Origin: Frigidibacter oleivorans
GTDB lineage: Bacteria; Pseudomonadota; Alphaproteobacteria; Rhodobacterales; Rhodobacteraceae
Assembly: GCF_003993775.1 (NCBI RefSeq)
Contig: NZ_RJRZ01000025.1
Span: 1 to 42,137, forward strand
Length of the DNA stretch: 42,137 nucleotides
Direction: 5' to 3'
Below the pieces are notes generated by a model that was not told where the DNA came from, made no database searches, and saw nothing but the letters and a program-made list of their open reading frames with translations. The position numbers and the translations under genes are program-made. This document shows positions 34,821-42,137 of this stretch, piece by piece (the stretch's first letter is position 1; each line of letters opens with the position of its first letter).

Positions 34821-35023
34821 CAGCGGCGACTCCCGAAGCTGGTCCTTTCCGTTGAATGCCGCGAGGGCGGGGGCTGCGGCGGCGGCGGCCCCGACCTTTC
34901 GCGGCGGAAAACGACATCGGCGGCCGGGGGCGTTGGCGGGCGCGACTGCGGCGGAATGTCACCGGGTCCCCCGGTCGCGTCGGGCCCATTGACGCGCGCC
35001 CCCGCGCACAGGCATGTGGCCGC

Positions 35024-35443
35024 ATGAGCCACGCCCCGCGCCGCAGCCAGATCACCCGCCTGACCGGCCTGCTGCTCGCGGTGCCGTTCCTGCTGCTGTC
35101 GCTGGTGGCGCCCGGGGTGATGCCCGCGCGCGGCGCCGATGGCGGGCTGGTGATGGTCATCTGCTCGGGCCATGGCCCGGTGGAGATCGCCGTCGATGCC
35201 GCCACGGGCCAGCCGCTGCCGGACGGGGGCGACACACCGGACGAGGGGCCGGCCAAGGCGCCGCAGGACGGCCGCTGTGCCTGGGCGCAATCGGTCGCCG
35301 CCGCGCTGCCGATGCCCGCCCCGGTGCTGGCGCCGCCCGCGCGGCTGGTCCTGTCCGACCCGCCCGCGCGGACCGGCCCCGTCTGGCACCCGGCCCATGA
35401 CCCGCAGCGCCCCTGGCCGAGGGGGCCGCCCGGCTTCGCCTGA
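35024..35443 (+). CDS. DUF2946-like protein, second copy
   Basis: 139 residues. A hydrophobic N-terminal segment (ITRLTGLLLAVPFLLLSLVAPG) is followed by LVMVICSGHGPVEIAVDAATGQP, a second cysteine in GRCAWAQS, and the ending RGPPGFA. It is paralogous to the protein at 9266-9616 (CSG-G-x-V-x-I-x-VDA-x-G, one later Cys, RGPP-x-FA). It is encoded 34 bases before the PepSY-TM gene and is probably co-transcribed with it. The start at 35024 is uncertain because no Shine-Dalgarno is evident. Function of the family is not established; metal context is inferred. Confidence 0.75.
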   Translation: MSHAPRRSQITRLTGLLLAVPFLLLSLVAPGVMPARGADGGLVMVICSGHGPVEIAVDAATGQPLPDGGDTPDEGPAKAPQDGRCAWAQSVAAALPMPAPVLAPPARLVLSDPPARTGPVWHPAHDPQRPWPRGPPGFA

Positions 35444-35477
35444 TCCGTTCCTTCCAGACGCATCAGACGGAGACATC

Positions 35478-36878
35478 ATGTCCGACCTCACGTCCGGCCC
35501 GGTGGCCGAAGGCGGCGCACGCCGCAACCTGCTGTATTTCGCGGTATGGCGGTGGCATTTCTATGCCGGGCTCTATGTCGCGCCCTTCCTGATCATGCTC
35601 GCGGCGACGGGCCTTCTCATGCTGTGGATCAGCGTTTTGTCCGGCGTTACCGGCGAGATTACCCGGGTCGCCCCGGCGGGCGCGCCGCTGGCACCGGGCG
35701 CGCTGCAGGCCGCTGCCGAGGCCGCCGTCCCCGGCGGCACCGCCACGCAATATGTCGCGCCGCTCGGCCCCGACCGTGCCGCCGTCTTCGCGGTCGCGGC
35801 GGGGGATGCGCCGACTGGCGTGACGGTCGACCCCTACACGGCCGAGGTTCTGGGCACCTTCCCCTGGCGGGCCGGGTGGTACGACCTCGCCACCGATATC
35901 CACGGCACGCTGCTGATCGGCGATGTGGGCGACCGGCTGATCGAGGCCGCGGCAAGCCTCGGCCTGCTGCTGGTGGCGACCGGCCTCTATCTGCACTGGC
36001 CGCGCAATGGCGGCACCTGGCGCCGGGCGCTGGCCCCGCGGCTGGCCCGGGGTGGCCGGTCGCTGTGGAAGGCGCTGCATGGCGCCGTCGGCCTCTGGAT
36101 GTCGGTCCTGCTGGTCCTGTTCCTGATCTCGGGCCTCAGCTGGGCCGGGATCTGGGGCGGCAAGTTCGTCCAGGCGTGGAGCAGCTTTCCGGCCGAGAAA
36201 TGGGACGCGGTGCCCCTTTCCGACGCCACCCATGCCAGCATGAACCACGGTGCGGCCAAGGAAGTGCCGTGGGCGCTGGAACAGACGCCGCTGCCCCTGT
36301 CCGGCTCGCTGGTCGGAACGAGGGCGATCTCCGGGCCGGTGACGCTCGACAGCGTCGCGGCCTTCGCGGACAGCCTCGGCTTCGACCGGCGCTTTCAGGT
36401 GAACCTGCCGGGCGGCGATACCGGCGTCTGGACGATCAGCCATGACAGCATGTCGAATGACGGGCCGGACCCGGCGGCCGACCGGACGATCCATATCGAC
36501 CGGTTCACCGGCAATGTGCTGGCCGATGTGCGCTATGCCGACTATTCGGCCTATGCCAAGGCGATGGCCTGGGGCATCGCCTTCCACGAAGGCGACCTCG
36601 GCTGGTGGAACGTGGCGCTGAACACGCTGTTCTGCCTGTCGATCCTGTTCCTGTGCCTGTCGGGTCTGGTCATGTGGTGGCTGCGTCGCCCGGCCGGCGC
36701 CAGCCGGCTGGCCGCCCCGCCCCGCCCGGATCAGGTGCCGTTGACCCGGGGCGTGGTGCTGATCGGGCTGGTGCTGTCGATGGCCTTCCCGATGCTGGGC
36801 CTGTCGCTGCTGGCCGTGCTGGCCTTCGACCTGCTGGTCCTGGGCCTGGTGCCGCCGCTGCGCCGCGCGCTGTCCTGA
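35478..36878 (+). CDS. PepSY-TM (iron-uptake-associated) membrane protein
   Basis: 466 residues. Typical of PepSY-associated membrane proteins (COG3182/PepSY_TM): helix 1 with WRWHFYAGLYVAPFLIMLAATGLL (His27), then DIHGTLLIGDVGDRLIEAAASLGLLLVATGLYLHWP, KALHGAVGLWMSVLLVLF and AFHEGDLGWWN, and three further helices at the C-terminus. The conserved histidines are in the membrane or at its edge and could bind haem or metal. Members have been linked to ferric-siderophore reduction in the cytoplasmic membrane. GGAG lies 6 bases before the ATG. No TonB receptor or siderophore genes flank it, so the substrate is open. Confidence 0.88.
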   Translation: MSDLTSGPVAEGGARRNLLYFAVWRWHFYAGLYVAPFLIMLAATGLLMLWISVLSGVTGEITRVAPAGAPLAPGALQAAAEAAVPGGTATQYVAPLGPDRAAVFAVAAGDAPTGVTVDPYTAEVLGTFPWRAGWYDLATDIHGTLLIGDVGDRLIEAAASLGLLLVATGLYLHWPRNGGTWRRALAPRLARGGRSLWKALHGAVGLWMSVLLVLFLISGLSWAGIWGGKFVQAWSSFPAEKWDAVPLSDATHASMNHGAAKEVPWALEQTPLPLSGSLVGTRAISGPVTLDSVAAFADSLGFDRRFQVNLPGGDTGVWTISHDSMSNDGPDPAADRTIHIDRFTGNVLADVRYADYSAYAKAMAWGIAFHEGDLGWWNVALNTLFCLSILFLCLSGLVMWWLRRPAGASRLAAPPRPDQVPLTRGVVLIGLVLSMAFPMLGLSLLAVLAFDLLVLGLVPPLRRALS

Positions 36879-36896
36879 TCCCGTCGCCCCGGTCCC

Positions 36897-36912
36897 GCCC
36901 CCTCAGGGGGGC
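36897..36912. terminator. Hairpin at the convergent ends of the PepSY-TM and glycosyltransferase genes
   Basis: GCCCCC / GGGGGC with the TCA loop (36903-36905) that is also the glycosyltransferase stop codon on the minus strand. It could work in both directions. No T-tract. Confidence 0.35.
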
Positions 36913-38360
36913 GAGACCAGCCGGGCGGTGATCCGCAGCCGGTCATCCGCCGAATAGCGGAAGGGGATCTCGGCGGTCAGCACCTGCGTCTCTGCCCAGC
37001 CCTCGGCCGTCCAGCCGCTGTCGGCCAGATCGCCCGTCCATCCCTGCCCGCGTCCCCGCGCCAGCAGCAGCACCGGCGCCTCCGGCTGCGGCGACAGCGG
37101 CAGCGCCGGCTGGACCTGCCAGTCGGGGTGCCGCAGCTTCAGGTTGCCGCCGAGGTAGAAGTCGGTGACGATCACCCGATCCTGCGGCGCGAGCGGCGCG
37201 ATGGCCGCCTCCAGCGCGTCGAGGTCCAGCGCGCCCCGCGCCGGGCCCAGCATCCGCGCCCCCGCCATGCCGACCACGGTCAGCGCGAACAGCCCCGCCA
37301 CGATCCCCGCCAGCACCGGCACAGCCACCGGCCGCGCCCGCGCCACCGCGCCGGCCAGCAGCGGCGGCGCCGCCAGCAGGAAGACCGGCAGCAGCCAGCG
37401 CGAGGTGACGTGATCGGTGCCCGACACCACCACCCCCAGCAGGAACAGCGCATAGGCGATGGCCGCCGACCGCGCCAGCAGCGACAGGACCGTGGCGCCC
37501 GGCTCCGACGGCGGCTCCGGCGGCGGCGGTCCCTCCGGCCCGCGCCCGCGCAGCCCGAAGCGCAGCCCCGCCGCCACCAGCGCGGCCAGCCCCAGCCCCG
37601 CGGCAAGGCCCGTGCCCGCCTCGGCCAGCCCTTGCAGCCAGGGCAGGCCCTGCTGCGGGCCGCGCCCGAGGTCGAGCTTGCCGCCCGAGGCGAGCGCGAG
37701 TTCAGGGTTCTGCAGCATCCAGATCGCGGGCGCCGCCATGATCGCCGCCGCGATCCCCAGCGAGATCAGCATCCGCCGGTCGGCCAGCCGCGCCCGCGCC
37801 AGCGGCAGGCCGAGCGCGGCCAGCGCCATCGCCGGCGGGACCAGCCAGAAGTTGTATTTCGACAGGCCCCCCAGCCCGAGCGCGAGGCCCAGCCACAGGT
37901 AATCCGCCATCCGCCCGCGCCGCAGCAGCGACGACACCGCGGCCAAAAGGGCGGCGATCATCAGCATCAGCGCGACGGAATGGGTGGTGGCGCGCTGGCC
38001 TTCCCAGAACAGGTCCGGCAGCAGCGCCAGCCCCAACAGCCCCGCCACCGCCATCCGCGCCGGCAGGACCGGCCGCAGCGCCGCGAAGGTCAGCGCATAG
38101 ATGCCGAACAGCATCACGTTCTTGACCAGCGCCAGCGCGAAGGTGTTGACCCCGAAGACCGCGAAGCTCGCCGCCTGCAACCAGCCATACAGCGGCAGTT
38201 GCGGCCCATAGCCCAGCCGGAAGCCGGGCGTCAGCAGCACCATCTCTGCCTCGTCCGTCTCCAGCGCGCCGCCGAGCGCCAGCCGCAACGCGAATTGCAG
38301 CGCGAAGTAGCCCGCCAGCAGCGGCAGGATCCACCGCGCCATCCGCTCGGCCCCGGTCAT
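36903..38360 (-). CDS. GT-C glycosyltransferase (GT39/ArnT-like), second of a tandem pair
   Basis: 485 residues, about ten transmembrane helices. The first periplasmic loop has ALETDEAEMVLLTPGFRLGYGPQ, carrying the acidic D-E motif of lipid-linked GT-C glycosyltransferases of the ArnT/PMT kind. The long C-terminal periplasmic part ends in FRYSADDRLRITARLVSPP. Such enzymes transfer sugar from a polyprenyl-phosphate donor to envelope glycans or lipid A; the acceptor is unknown. The ATG at 38360 overlaps the stop of the upstream paralogue (ATGA), so they are coupled. The two proteins are clearly paralogous (ETDEAEMVLLTPGF versus EPDEAELVLLSQGF). Confidence 0.88.
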   Translation of the reverse strand: MTGAERMARWILPLLAGYFALQFALRLALGGALETDEAEMVLLTPGFRLGYGPQLPLYGWLQAASFAVFGVNTFALALVKNVMLFGIYALTFAALRPVLPARMAVAGLLGLALLPDLFWEGQRATTHSVALMLMIAALLAAVSSLLRRGRMADYLWLGLALGLGGLSKYNFWLVPPAMALAALGLPLARARLADRRMLISLGIAAAIMAAPAIWMLQNPELALASGGKLDLGRGPQQGLPWLQGLAEAGTGLAAGLGLAALVAAGLRFGLRGRGPEGPPPPEPPSEPGATVLSLLARSAAIAYALFLLGVVVSGTDHVTSRWLLPVFLLAAPPLLAGAVARARPVAVPVLAGIVAGLFALTVVGMAGARMLGPARGALDLDALEAAIAPLAPQDRVIVTDFYLGGNLKLRHPDWQVQPALPLSPQPEAPVLLLARGRGQGWTGDLADSGWTAEGWAETQVLTAEIPFRYSADDRLRITARLVSPP

Positions 38361-39835
38361 GGCAACAGCTCCAGCCGGATCAGGCCGACGGCGCGGGTCT
38401 CGTCCGCCTCGAACCGGTAGGGCAGCGTCGCCTCGGTCGCCGACAGGACGCGGAAGCCGCCGGTATGCCCATGTTCGGCGATGGCGCGGGCCAGCGCCTC
38501 GGGCCGGTTCGGGATGCCGACCAGCAGCACCTCGCCCGCGCCGGCCAGCGCCTGCGTCTGGTAGGGCGGCAGGTAGGTCCAGTCCGGCCGGACCAGGGCG
38601 AGATTGCCGGTATAATAGTGCGGCCCGGCGATGGGCGGCACCGGGTCCTGTCCCGCGGCGATGACCTCGGCCAGAACGTCGATGCGCAGCGAATCGCTGC
38701 CCGCCCCGCGCAGCCGCAGGTCGGCGATCCCGGCCAGCAGCAGGATCGCCAGCACCCCCGTCGTCACCGCCAGCCCGCGCGCCAGCCGGGGCGCGGCGGC
38801 CAGCACGCAGAGCGTCGCCCCCGGCACCGCCAGCAGCAGCACCGGCATCAGCCAGCGCGCGCGGACGAAGGCGACATTGCCGAGGATCACTGCCACCGCC
38901 GCCAGCCCCGCCGCCACCGCCGCCGCCAGCAGCAGGATGCGGGCGCCGGGGGCGAGGCGCGGGCGCCGCCGCGCGATGGCGAGCGCCACGCCCAGGATCA
39001 GCGCCGGCAGCGCGGCGGCCGCCGCAAGCTCTGCCACCAGCCGGAGAAGCCCGGTCAGGAAGGCCGGGCCGGGCAGCAGCCGGCCGCCCTTGGCGAATTC
39101 CCATGTGTCCGAGAAGGTCACCTGCGGATGCGCCAGCATCACGCCATAGGACGGCGCGCAGACGGCCACCGCCACCGCGACGGCCAACGCCAGCCGGCGG
39201 TCGGCCAGCCGCGCGCGCCAGTCGGGCAGGATCAGCCCGGCCAGGATCAGCGCCGCGGGCGCCGCCCAGTAATTCGCCTTGGACAGGCCCCCCAGCCCCA
39301 TCACCAGCCCGAAGATCAGCCAGTCCGCAAGCCGCCCGCGATCCAGCCGCAGGAACGCCCAGGCCGTGGCCATCACCATCGTGGCCATCGCGGCGGTGTG
39401 GGAGTTGCTGCGCTGCGCCTCCCAGGCAAGGTTCGGCAGGAACAGCAGCGACAGCGCCGCGACCGCCGCCTGCCCCGGCGGCGCGACCCGGCGCAGCCCG
39501 GCATAGGCAAAGGCATAGGCGCCGAACAGCCACAGGTTCTTGTGTGCGATCAGCGCGAAGGTATTGGTGCCGAACAGCCGGAAGAAGATCGTCTGCCCCC
39601 ATTCATACAGCGGCGGCTGCGACCCGATCGCCAGATGGAAGCCCTGCGACAGCAGCACCAGTTCGGCCTCGTCCGGCTCGAAAGTGCCGCCGAGAAGGGT
39701 CCGCAGCAGCGTCTGCGCCAGGAAGTAGAGCGCGAGCCCCGGCAGGACCATCCGCGCCAGCGACGTCGCCGCGGGGTCCGCCCCGTTCGCCGCCATTCCG
39801 CCCGATCCGCCGCCCGGTTCCGTCGTCGCGCCCAT
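38357..39835 (-). CDS. GT-C glycosyltransferase (GT39/ArnT-like), first of a tandem pair
   Basis: 492 residues, about ten transmembrane helices. FEPDEAELVLLSQGFHLAIGSQ is the first-loop acidic motif, and the following segment (QPPLYEWGQTIFFRLFGTNTFALIAHKN) is also characteristic of the family. The start used (39835) is the ATG of MGATTEPGGGSGG; an internal ATG at 39796 (MAANGADPAATSLARM) is possible, and the frame is open another 40 codons upstream, which is proline/arginine-rich and not family-like. Likely the product of a gene duplication with the next gene. Acts on envelope polymers via an undecaprenyl-linked sugar; donor unknown. Confidence 0.85.
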   Translation of the reverse strand: MGATTEPGGGSGGMAANGADPAATSLARMVLPGLALYFLAQTLLRTLLGGTFEPDEAELVLLSQGFHLAIGSQPPLYEWGQTIFFRLFGTNTFALIAHKNLWLFGAYAFAYAGLRRVAPPGQAAVAALSLLFLPNLAWEAQRSNSHTAAMATMVMATAWAFLRLDRGRLADWLIFGLVMGLGGLSKANYWAAPAALILAGLILPDWRARLADRRLALAVAVAVAVCAPSYGVMLAHPQVTFSDTWEFAKGGRLLPGPAFLTGLLRLVAELAAAAALPALILGVALAIARRRPRLAPGARILLLAAAVAAGLAAVAVILGNVAFVRARWLMPVLLLAVPGATLCVLAAAPRLARGLAVTTGVLAILLLAGIADLRLRGAGSDSLRIDVLAEVIAAGQDPVPPIAGPHYYTGNLALVRPDWTYLPPYQTQALAGAGEVLLVGIPNRPEALARAIAEHGHTGGFRVLSATEATLPYRFEADETRAVGLIRLELLP

Positions 39836-40060
39836 GCCCAGCCCCGCCGTTTTCCCTTTCCTGACAGGTGGCGTCGGAAAAGGCCAGCATCGCGCGGGGC
39901 GGGCGTCGGGCTCCGGGGGCGTCGCAGCAGGGCCACACCTGCGGCCGGATCGCACGGCGCCCGGCGCGGCGGCACTGGCATTCGGCGGGCGGGCGTGGTT
40001 GTCTGCACCAGAGGGGCGGCGTCAGACCGCCCGAGAGGCAGTGATCAGGCGGACCGAAGC

Positions 40061-40777
40061 ATGACCTTCAAGGTCGGGCAATTCCTGTTTCTTGCGGCCA
40101 GCATCCCGGCGGTGGCGCTGTGGTTCGGCCCGGACCATGTGCCGGCGGGCGATCAGGCCGAATCCCGCATCGCGGCGTTCGTCCCGGCGGCCAGCGCCGG
40201 CACCGTGGCCGAACTGCGCCCGCAACCCCGGCCGGACCGGCCCGAGGCCGCGGAAACGGCCGATGCGGCAGAGGTGCTGGTTCCGGCGGCGATGCGGCAG
40301 ACGGCCGTCACCCCCGCACCGGCCCCCGGCCCCGTGGCCGCCGCCGTCCAGCGCGGCCCCGTCACCAACCTGCCCCTGCCCCGCTATGTCTCGCTGAAGG
40401 CGTCCGAAGGCAATGTCCGGCGCGGGCCGTCGCTGTCGCACCGGATCGACTGGGTGTTCCGGCACCGGGACATGCCGCTGCGCGTGACCGCCGAATATGG
40501 CAACTGGCGCCGGATCGAGGATCGCGACGGCGTCGGGGGCTGGGTGCATTACGCGCTGATTTCGGGCGTGCGCACCGTCAGCGTCACCGCCGAGCGCGCC
40601 GAGCTGCGGGCGCGGCCCGAGGAGGACGCCCCCGTCATCGCCATCGCCCAGTCCGGCGCGATCGGCCGGCTGGACCAGTGCGGCCGCGACTGGTGCCGGA
40701 TCGTCGCCGGCGGCGAGCGCGGCTGGCTGCGGAAATCGGCGCTGTGGGGCGTCGACCCCGACGAAACGCTGGAATAG
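40061..40777 (+). CDS. Exported protein with two SH3-like (SH3_4) domains
   Basis: 238 residues. N-terminal signal or anchor (VGQFLFLAASIPAVALWFG), a proline/alanine-rich linker (residues about 30-100), then two SH3b repeats: RYVSLKASEGNVRRGPSLSHRIDWVF through GGWVHYALISGVRTVSV, and AELRARPEEDAPVIAIAQ through GWLRKSALWGV. SH3_4-type domains are found in bacterial periplasmic proteins and may bind cell-wall peptides. It is divergent from the glycosyltransferase pair (225-base gap with no clear promoter). A hairpin follows 6 bases after its stop. Confidence 0.9.
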   Translation: MTFKVGQFLFLAASIPAVALWFGPDHVPAGDQAESRIAAFVPAASAGTVAELRPQPRPDRPEAAETADAAEVLVPAAMRQTAVTPAPAPGPVAAAVQRGPVTNLPLPRYVSLKASEGNVRRGPSLSHRIDWVFRHRDMPLRVTAEYGNWRRIEDRDGVGGWVHYALISGVRTVSVTAERAELRARPEEDAPVIAIAQSGAIGRLDQCGRDWCRIVAGGERGWLRKSALWGVDPDETLE

Positions 40778-40780
40778 CCG

Positions 40781-40807
40781 AAAAAGCCCTTGCCCTGCGG
40801 CGGGCTT
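40781..40807. terminator. Bidirectional-type hairpin between the SH3 and CDF genes
   Basis: AAGCCC pairs with GGGCTT, and GCC with GGC further in, around a CTGC loop (40784-40807). The left side starts with AAAAA, so on the minus strand the stem would be followed by a T-run. On the plus strand the 3' side is TTCCT. It lies 3 bases after the SH3 gene's stop codon. Confidence 0.55.
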
Positions 40808-40849
40808 CCTGCGACCCCGGGGTCAGTCCTCCTGTCCCCGCCGCCGCCC

Positions 40850-41734
40850 ATGTCCCCGATCCGAAGCCAGCTGTCGCTCAACCTGTCCGCGGGCGCCGCC
40901 TCCGTCTCGGTGGCGCTGGTGCTGGTCGTGGTGAAGCTGTGGGCGCTGTCGGCGACGGACGCCTTGTCGATCGCCGCCTCGCTGGCCGACAGCGCGATGG
41001 ACCTGATCGTGTCGCTGGGCGGGCTGTGGGCGATGATCTATGCCGCCCGCCCCCCGGACGAGGACCACGCCTTCGGCCATTCCTCGGCCGAGGATCTGGC
41101 GGCGCTCGGGCAGGCAGTGTTCATCTCGGTCTCGGGGCTGGTGATCGCCGCCGCCGCCGCGCGCCGGCTGATGTCGGACGCGCCGCCGCCGCTCGCGGCG
41201 CAGGGCGAGGGCATCGCGGTGATGCTGCTGTCGGTGGTGCTGACCGTGGCGCTGGTCCTGTGGCAGCGCCGGGTATCCGCCCGCACCGGCAACCGCGTCG
41301 TGGCCGCCGACTCCCTGCACTACCTCGGCGATCTGGTTCCGAATATCGGCGCGATCCTCGCGCTGTGGGCCTCGGCCCAGTTCGGGCTGTCGCAGGTGGA
41401 CAGCGTGGTGGCGCTGGCCGCGGGGGTCGGCATGGTGGTGGGCGCGCTGCGCATCGGGGGCGGCGCATGGGATGCGCTGATGGACCGCGCCGCCGATCCG
41501 GCGCTGGTGGCGGGCATCGCCGAGCTGACCCGGACCTGGCCGGGGGTCGCGGGCTTTCACGACCTGAAGACCCGCACCGCCGGCAGCCGCGTCTTCGTCC
41601 ACCTGCATATCGAGCTGGACGGCGACCTGACCCTGCGCCGCGCGCATGAGATCGGGGCGGGGCTGAAGCAGACGATCCTGCTGGCCTATCCGCAATGCGA
41701 CGTGATCATCCACAAGGACGTGGCGCGGGACTGA
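40850..41734 (+). CDS. Cation diffusion facilitator, FieF/ZitB-like metal exporter
   Basis: 294 residues, six helices. The metal site in the membrane is built from D-x3-D in SLADSAMDLI (helix 2) and H-x3-D in DSLHYLGDLV (helix 5), as in E. coli FieF (YiiP; Asp45, Asp49, His153, Asp157). The cytoplasmic loop has HAFGHSSAEDLA, and the C-terminal metal-binding domain ends FHDLKTRTAGSRVFVHLHIELDGD. It exports Zn(II) or Fe(II) in exchange for protons. The ATG at 40850 has no good Shine-Dalgarno; other starts upstream in frame have none either. The 3' region beyond it is structured (41754-41835). Confidence 0.92.
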   Translation: MSPIRSQLSLNLSAGAASVSVALVLVVVKLWALSATDALSIAASLADSAMDLIVSLGGLWAMIYAARPPDEDHAFGHSSAEDLAALGQAVFISVSGLVIAAAAARRLMSDAPPPLAAQGEGIAVMLLSVVLTVALVLWQRRVSARTGNRVVAADSLHYLGDLVPNIGAILALWASAQFGLSQVDSVVALAAGVGMVVGALRIGGGAWDALMDRAADPALVAGIAELTRTWPGVAGFHDLKTRTAGSRVFVHLHIELDGDLTLRRAHEIGAGLKQTILLAYPQCDVIIHKDVARD

Positions 41735-41753
41735 TCTGCGCCCCCGGCCCGGC

Positions 41754-41800
41754 GCCGCTCAGGCCGCCGGACGGGCATCTCCCGGACTGGCTTGAGCGGC
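41754..41800. repeat. Long imperfect hairpin downstream of the CDF gene
   Basis: Perfect 8-base arms GCCGCTCA (41754-41761) and TGAGCGGC (41793-41800), with an inner GGG-CATCT-CCC hairpin. It begins 20 bases after the CDF stop and may serve as its terminator, or be a non-coding RNA element. No coding frame is supported between 41735 and 42006. Confidence 0.45.
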
Positions 41801-41816
41801 GAGCGGATCACGTCCT

Positions 41817-41835
41817 GGACAGGTTGCAACCGTCC
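41817..41835. repeat. Palindrome GGTTGCAACC within a GGAC/GTCC repeat
   Basis: GGAC-A-GGTTGCAACC-GTCC: the core 10 bases (41822-41831) are a perfect palindrome and the flanks pair with one extra base. A possible regulator site or part of the same structured region. Confidence 0.4.
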
Positions 41836-41978
41836 CAAGCCGGACTTGCCCATGAAGGCGCTGGGCATGACCGCGACCGCCCGCCGGATCTTGCAGCCCG
41901 GATGCGCGAGGTTTGAGCGTTGCAGGGCTCAGCGCGACCGGAGGCCGGGGCACGATTTATCAATCCATCAGATCAGGA

Positions 41979-42009
41979 TGAAGCGGGACCTCCCGGCTTA
42001 TCCGCTTCA
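41979..42009 (-). terminator. Hairpin at the end of the right-edge minus-strand frame
   Basis: TGAAGCGG (41979-41986 on plus) pairs with CCGCTTCA (42002-42009). On the minus strand the first arm is the stop codon TGA plus AAGCGG. The loop is 15 bases and no T-run follows. Confidence 0.4.
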
Positions 42010-42135
42010 CCAGTGCTGTGACCCCCGATGCTCATCCAGCTGAGACCAGAGTCGGCGGTTGAATTTGGCGCGGTTGCGCCGACGGAGCAATGGGCGATCT
42101 GCGCAGCGGTTCATTTGCGCGAAGCTGTTCGCCCA
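42007..42135 (-). CDS. Possible 3' end of a gene running in from the right edge
   Basis: A minus-strand frame enters from beyond the window and ends at a TGA (42007-42009). The readable 42 residues include FAQMNRCADRPLLRRRNRAK and FNRRLWSQLDEHRGSQHW, an Arg-rich but diverse composition. In this frame GC is highest at the third codon position and lowest at the second, as expected of a real gene here, but the third-position GC (about 72%) is well below that of the other genes. A competing plus-strand frame (ATG at 42028) has the wrong GC order. No family is recognised. A transposase or other mobile-element protein is a guess. Confidence 0.35.
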   Translation of the reverse strand, partial: WANSFAQMNRCADRPLLRRRNRAKFNRRLWSQLDEHRGSQHW

Positions 42136-42137
42136 TT

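Noticed and set aside
34821-35023. Fur- or copper-type operator between the dehydrogenase and the DUF2946-like gene
   Set aside because: Only a short ACCGGG/CCCGGT repeat and a poor TTGACG promoter-like match were found; nothing resembles a known metal-regulator site.
32772-35027. 751-codon plus-strand frame opposite the dimethylglycine dehydrogenase-like gene
   Set aside because: Antisense composition; the FAD and GcvT domains on the minus strand are certain.
42028-42137. Plus-strand frame beginning ATG at 42028 and open to the right edge
   Set aside because: Its codon-position GC order (first position richest) is wrong for this genome; the minus frame fits better and ends at a hairpin.

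Overview
The window looks like chromosomal DNA of an alphaproteobacterium of the Rhodobacterales (Paracoccaceae: Rhodobacter, Paracoccus, Tabrizicola and relatives). Reasons are the very high GC content with strong third-position bias, the Rhodobacter-type xdhABC set, the extended ArsR regulators, a VPLPA-CTERM-like surface protein, an rRNA leader with an alphaproteobacterial boxA, and promoters of the form TTGCGC-17-TAnnnn. No prophage, integrase, CRISPR array, complete insertion sequence or defence system was seen. Genus assignment is inference. Layout, left to right. 1-580: minus-strand promoter and boxA leader of an rRNA operon whose 16S gene lies left of the window, plus tandem repeats and hairpins. 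581-4376: acyl-CoA synthetase and an exporter-type ABC protein (minus). 4537-4610: tRNA-Gly(TCC). 4774-5693: a translationally coupled pair, small membrane protein plus secreted regulatory-like-domain protein. 5721-7520: lepA. 7686-8710: small exported protein overlapping a CobB sirtuin. 8717-9616: PCu(A)C copper chaperone with a DUF2946-like partner. 9737-10027: rpmB. 10140-11684: extended ArsR regulator divergent from a NIPSNAP-like/monooxygenase-like pair, with a palindromic operator. 11768-15282: tex and an AbrB-family membrane protein. 15283-18783: dnaE. 18886-19720: ArsR plus SRPBCC protein with a second palindromic operator. 19909-29367: a seven-gene operon, xdhABC followed by a complete BMP-type purine/nucleoside ABC importer. 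29475-30542: FAD oxidoreductase. 30678-32358: GH25 lysozyme lipoprotein and a VPLPA-CTERM-like surface protein. 32319-34820: dimethylglycine/sarcosine dehydrogenase-like enzyme (minus). 35024-36878: a second DUF2946-like protein and a PepSY-TM protein. 36903-39835: tandem GT-C/GT39-like glycosyltransferases (minus). 40061-41734: SH3-domain protein and CDF metal transporter. 41735-42137: structured intergenic DNA and probably the 3' end of a minus-strand gene with atypical composition. How genes work together: the best-supported functional unit is purine scavenging, with the BMP/ABC importer bringing in nucleosides or nucleobases and XdhABC oxidising hypoxanthine/xanthine to urate. Two separated DUF2946-like genes each sit beside a metal- or redox-related gene (PCu(A)C; PepSY-TM), suggesting periplasmic metal handling. 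Two ArsR loci each carry a clear inverted-repeat operator, and several genes have a -10-like hexamer 5-7 bases before the ATG, suggesting leaderless mRNAs. Nothing here is convincingly a wholly new system; the most promising leads are the ArsR/NIPSNAP/monooxygenase locus, the repeated DUF2946 context and the uncharacterised membrane/secreted pair.
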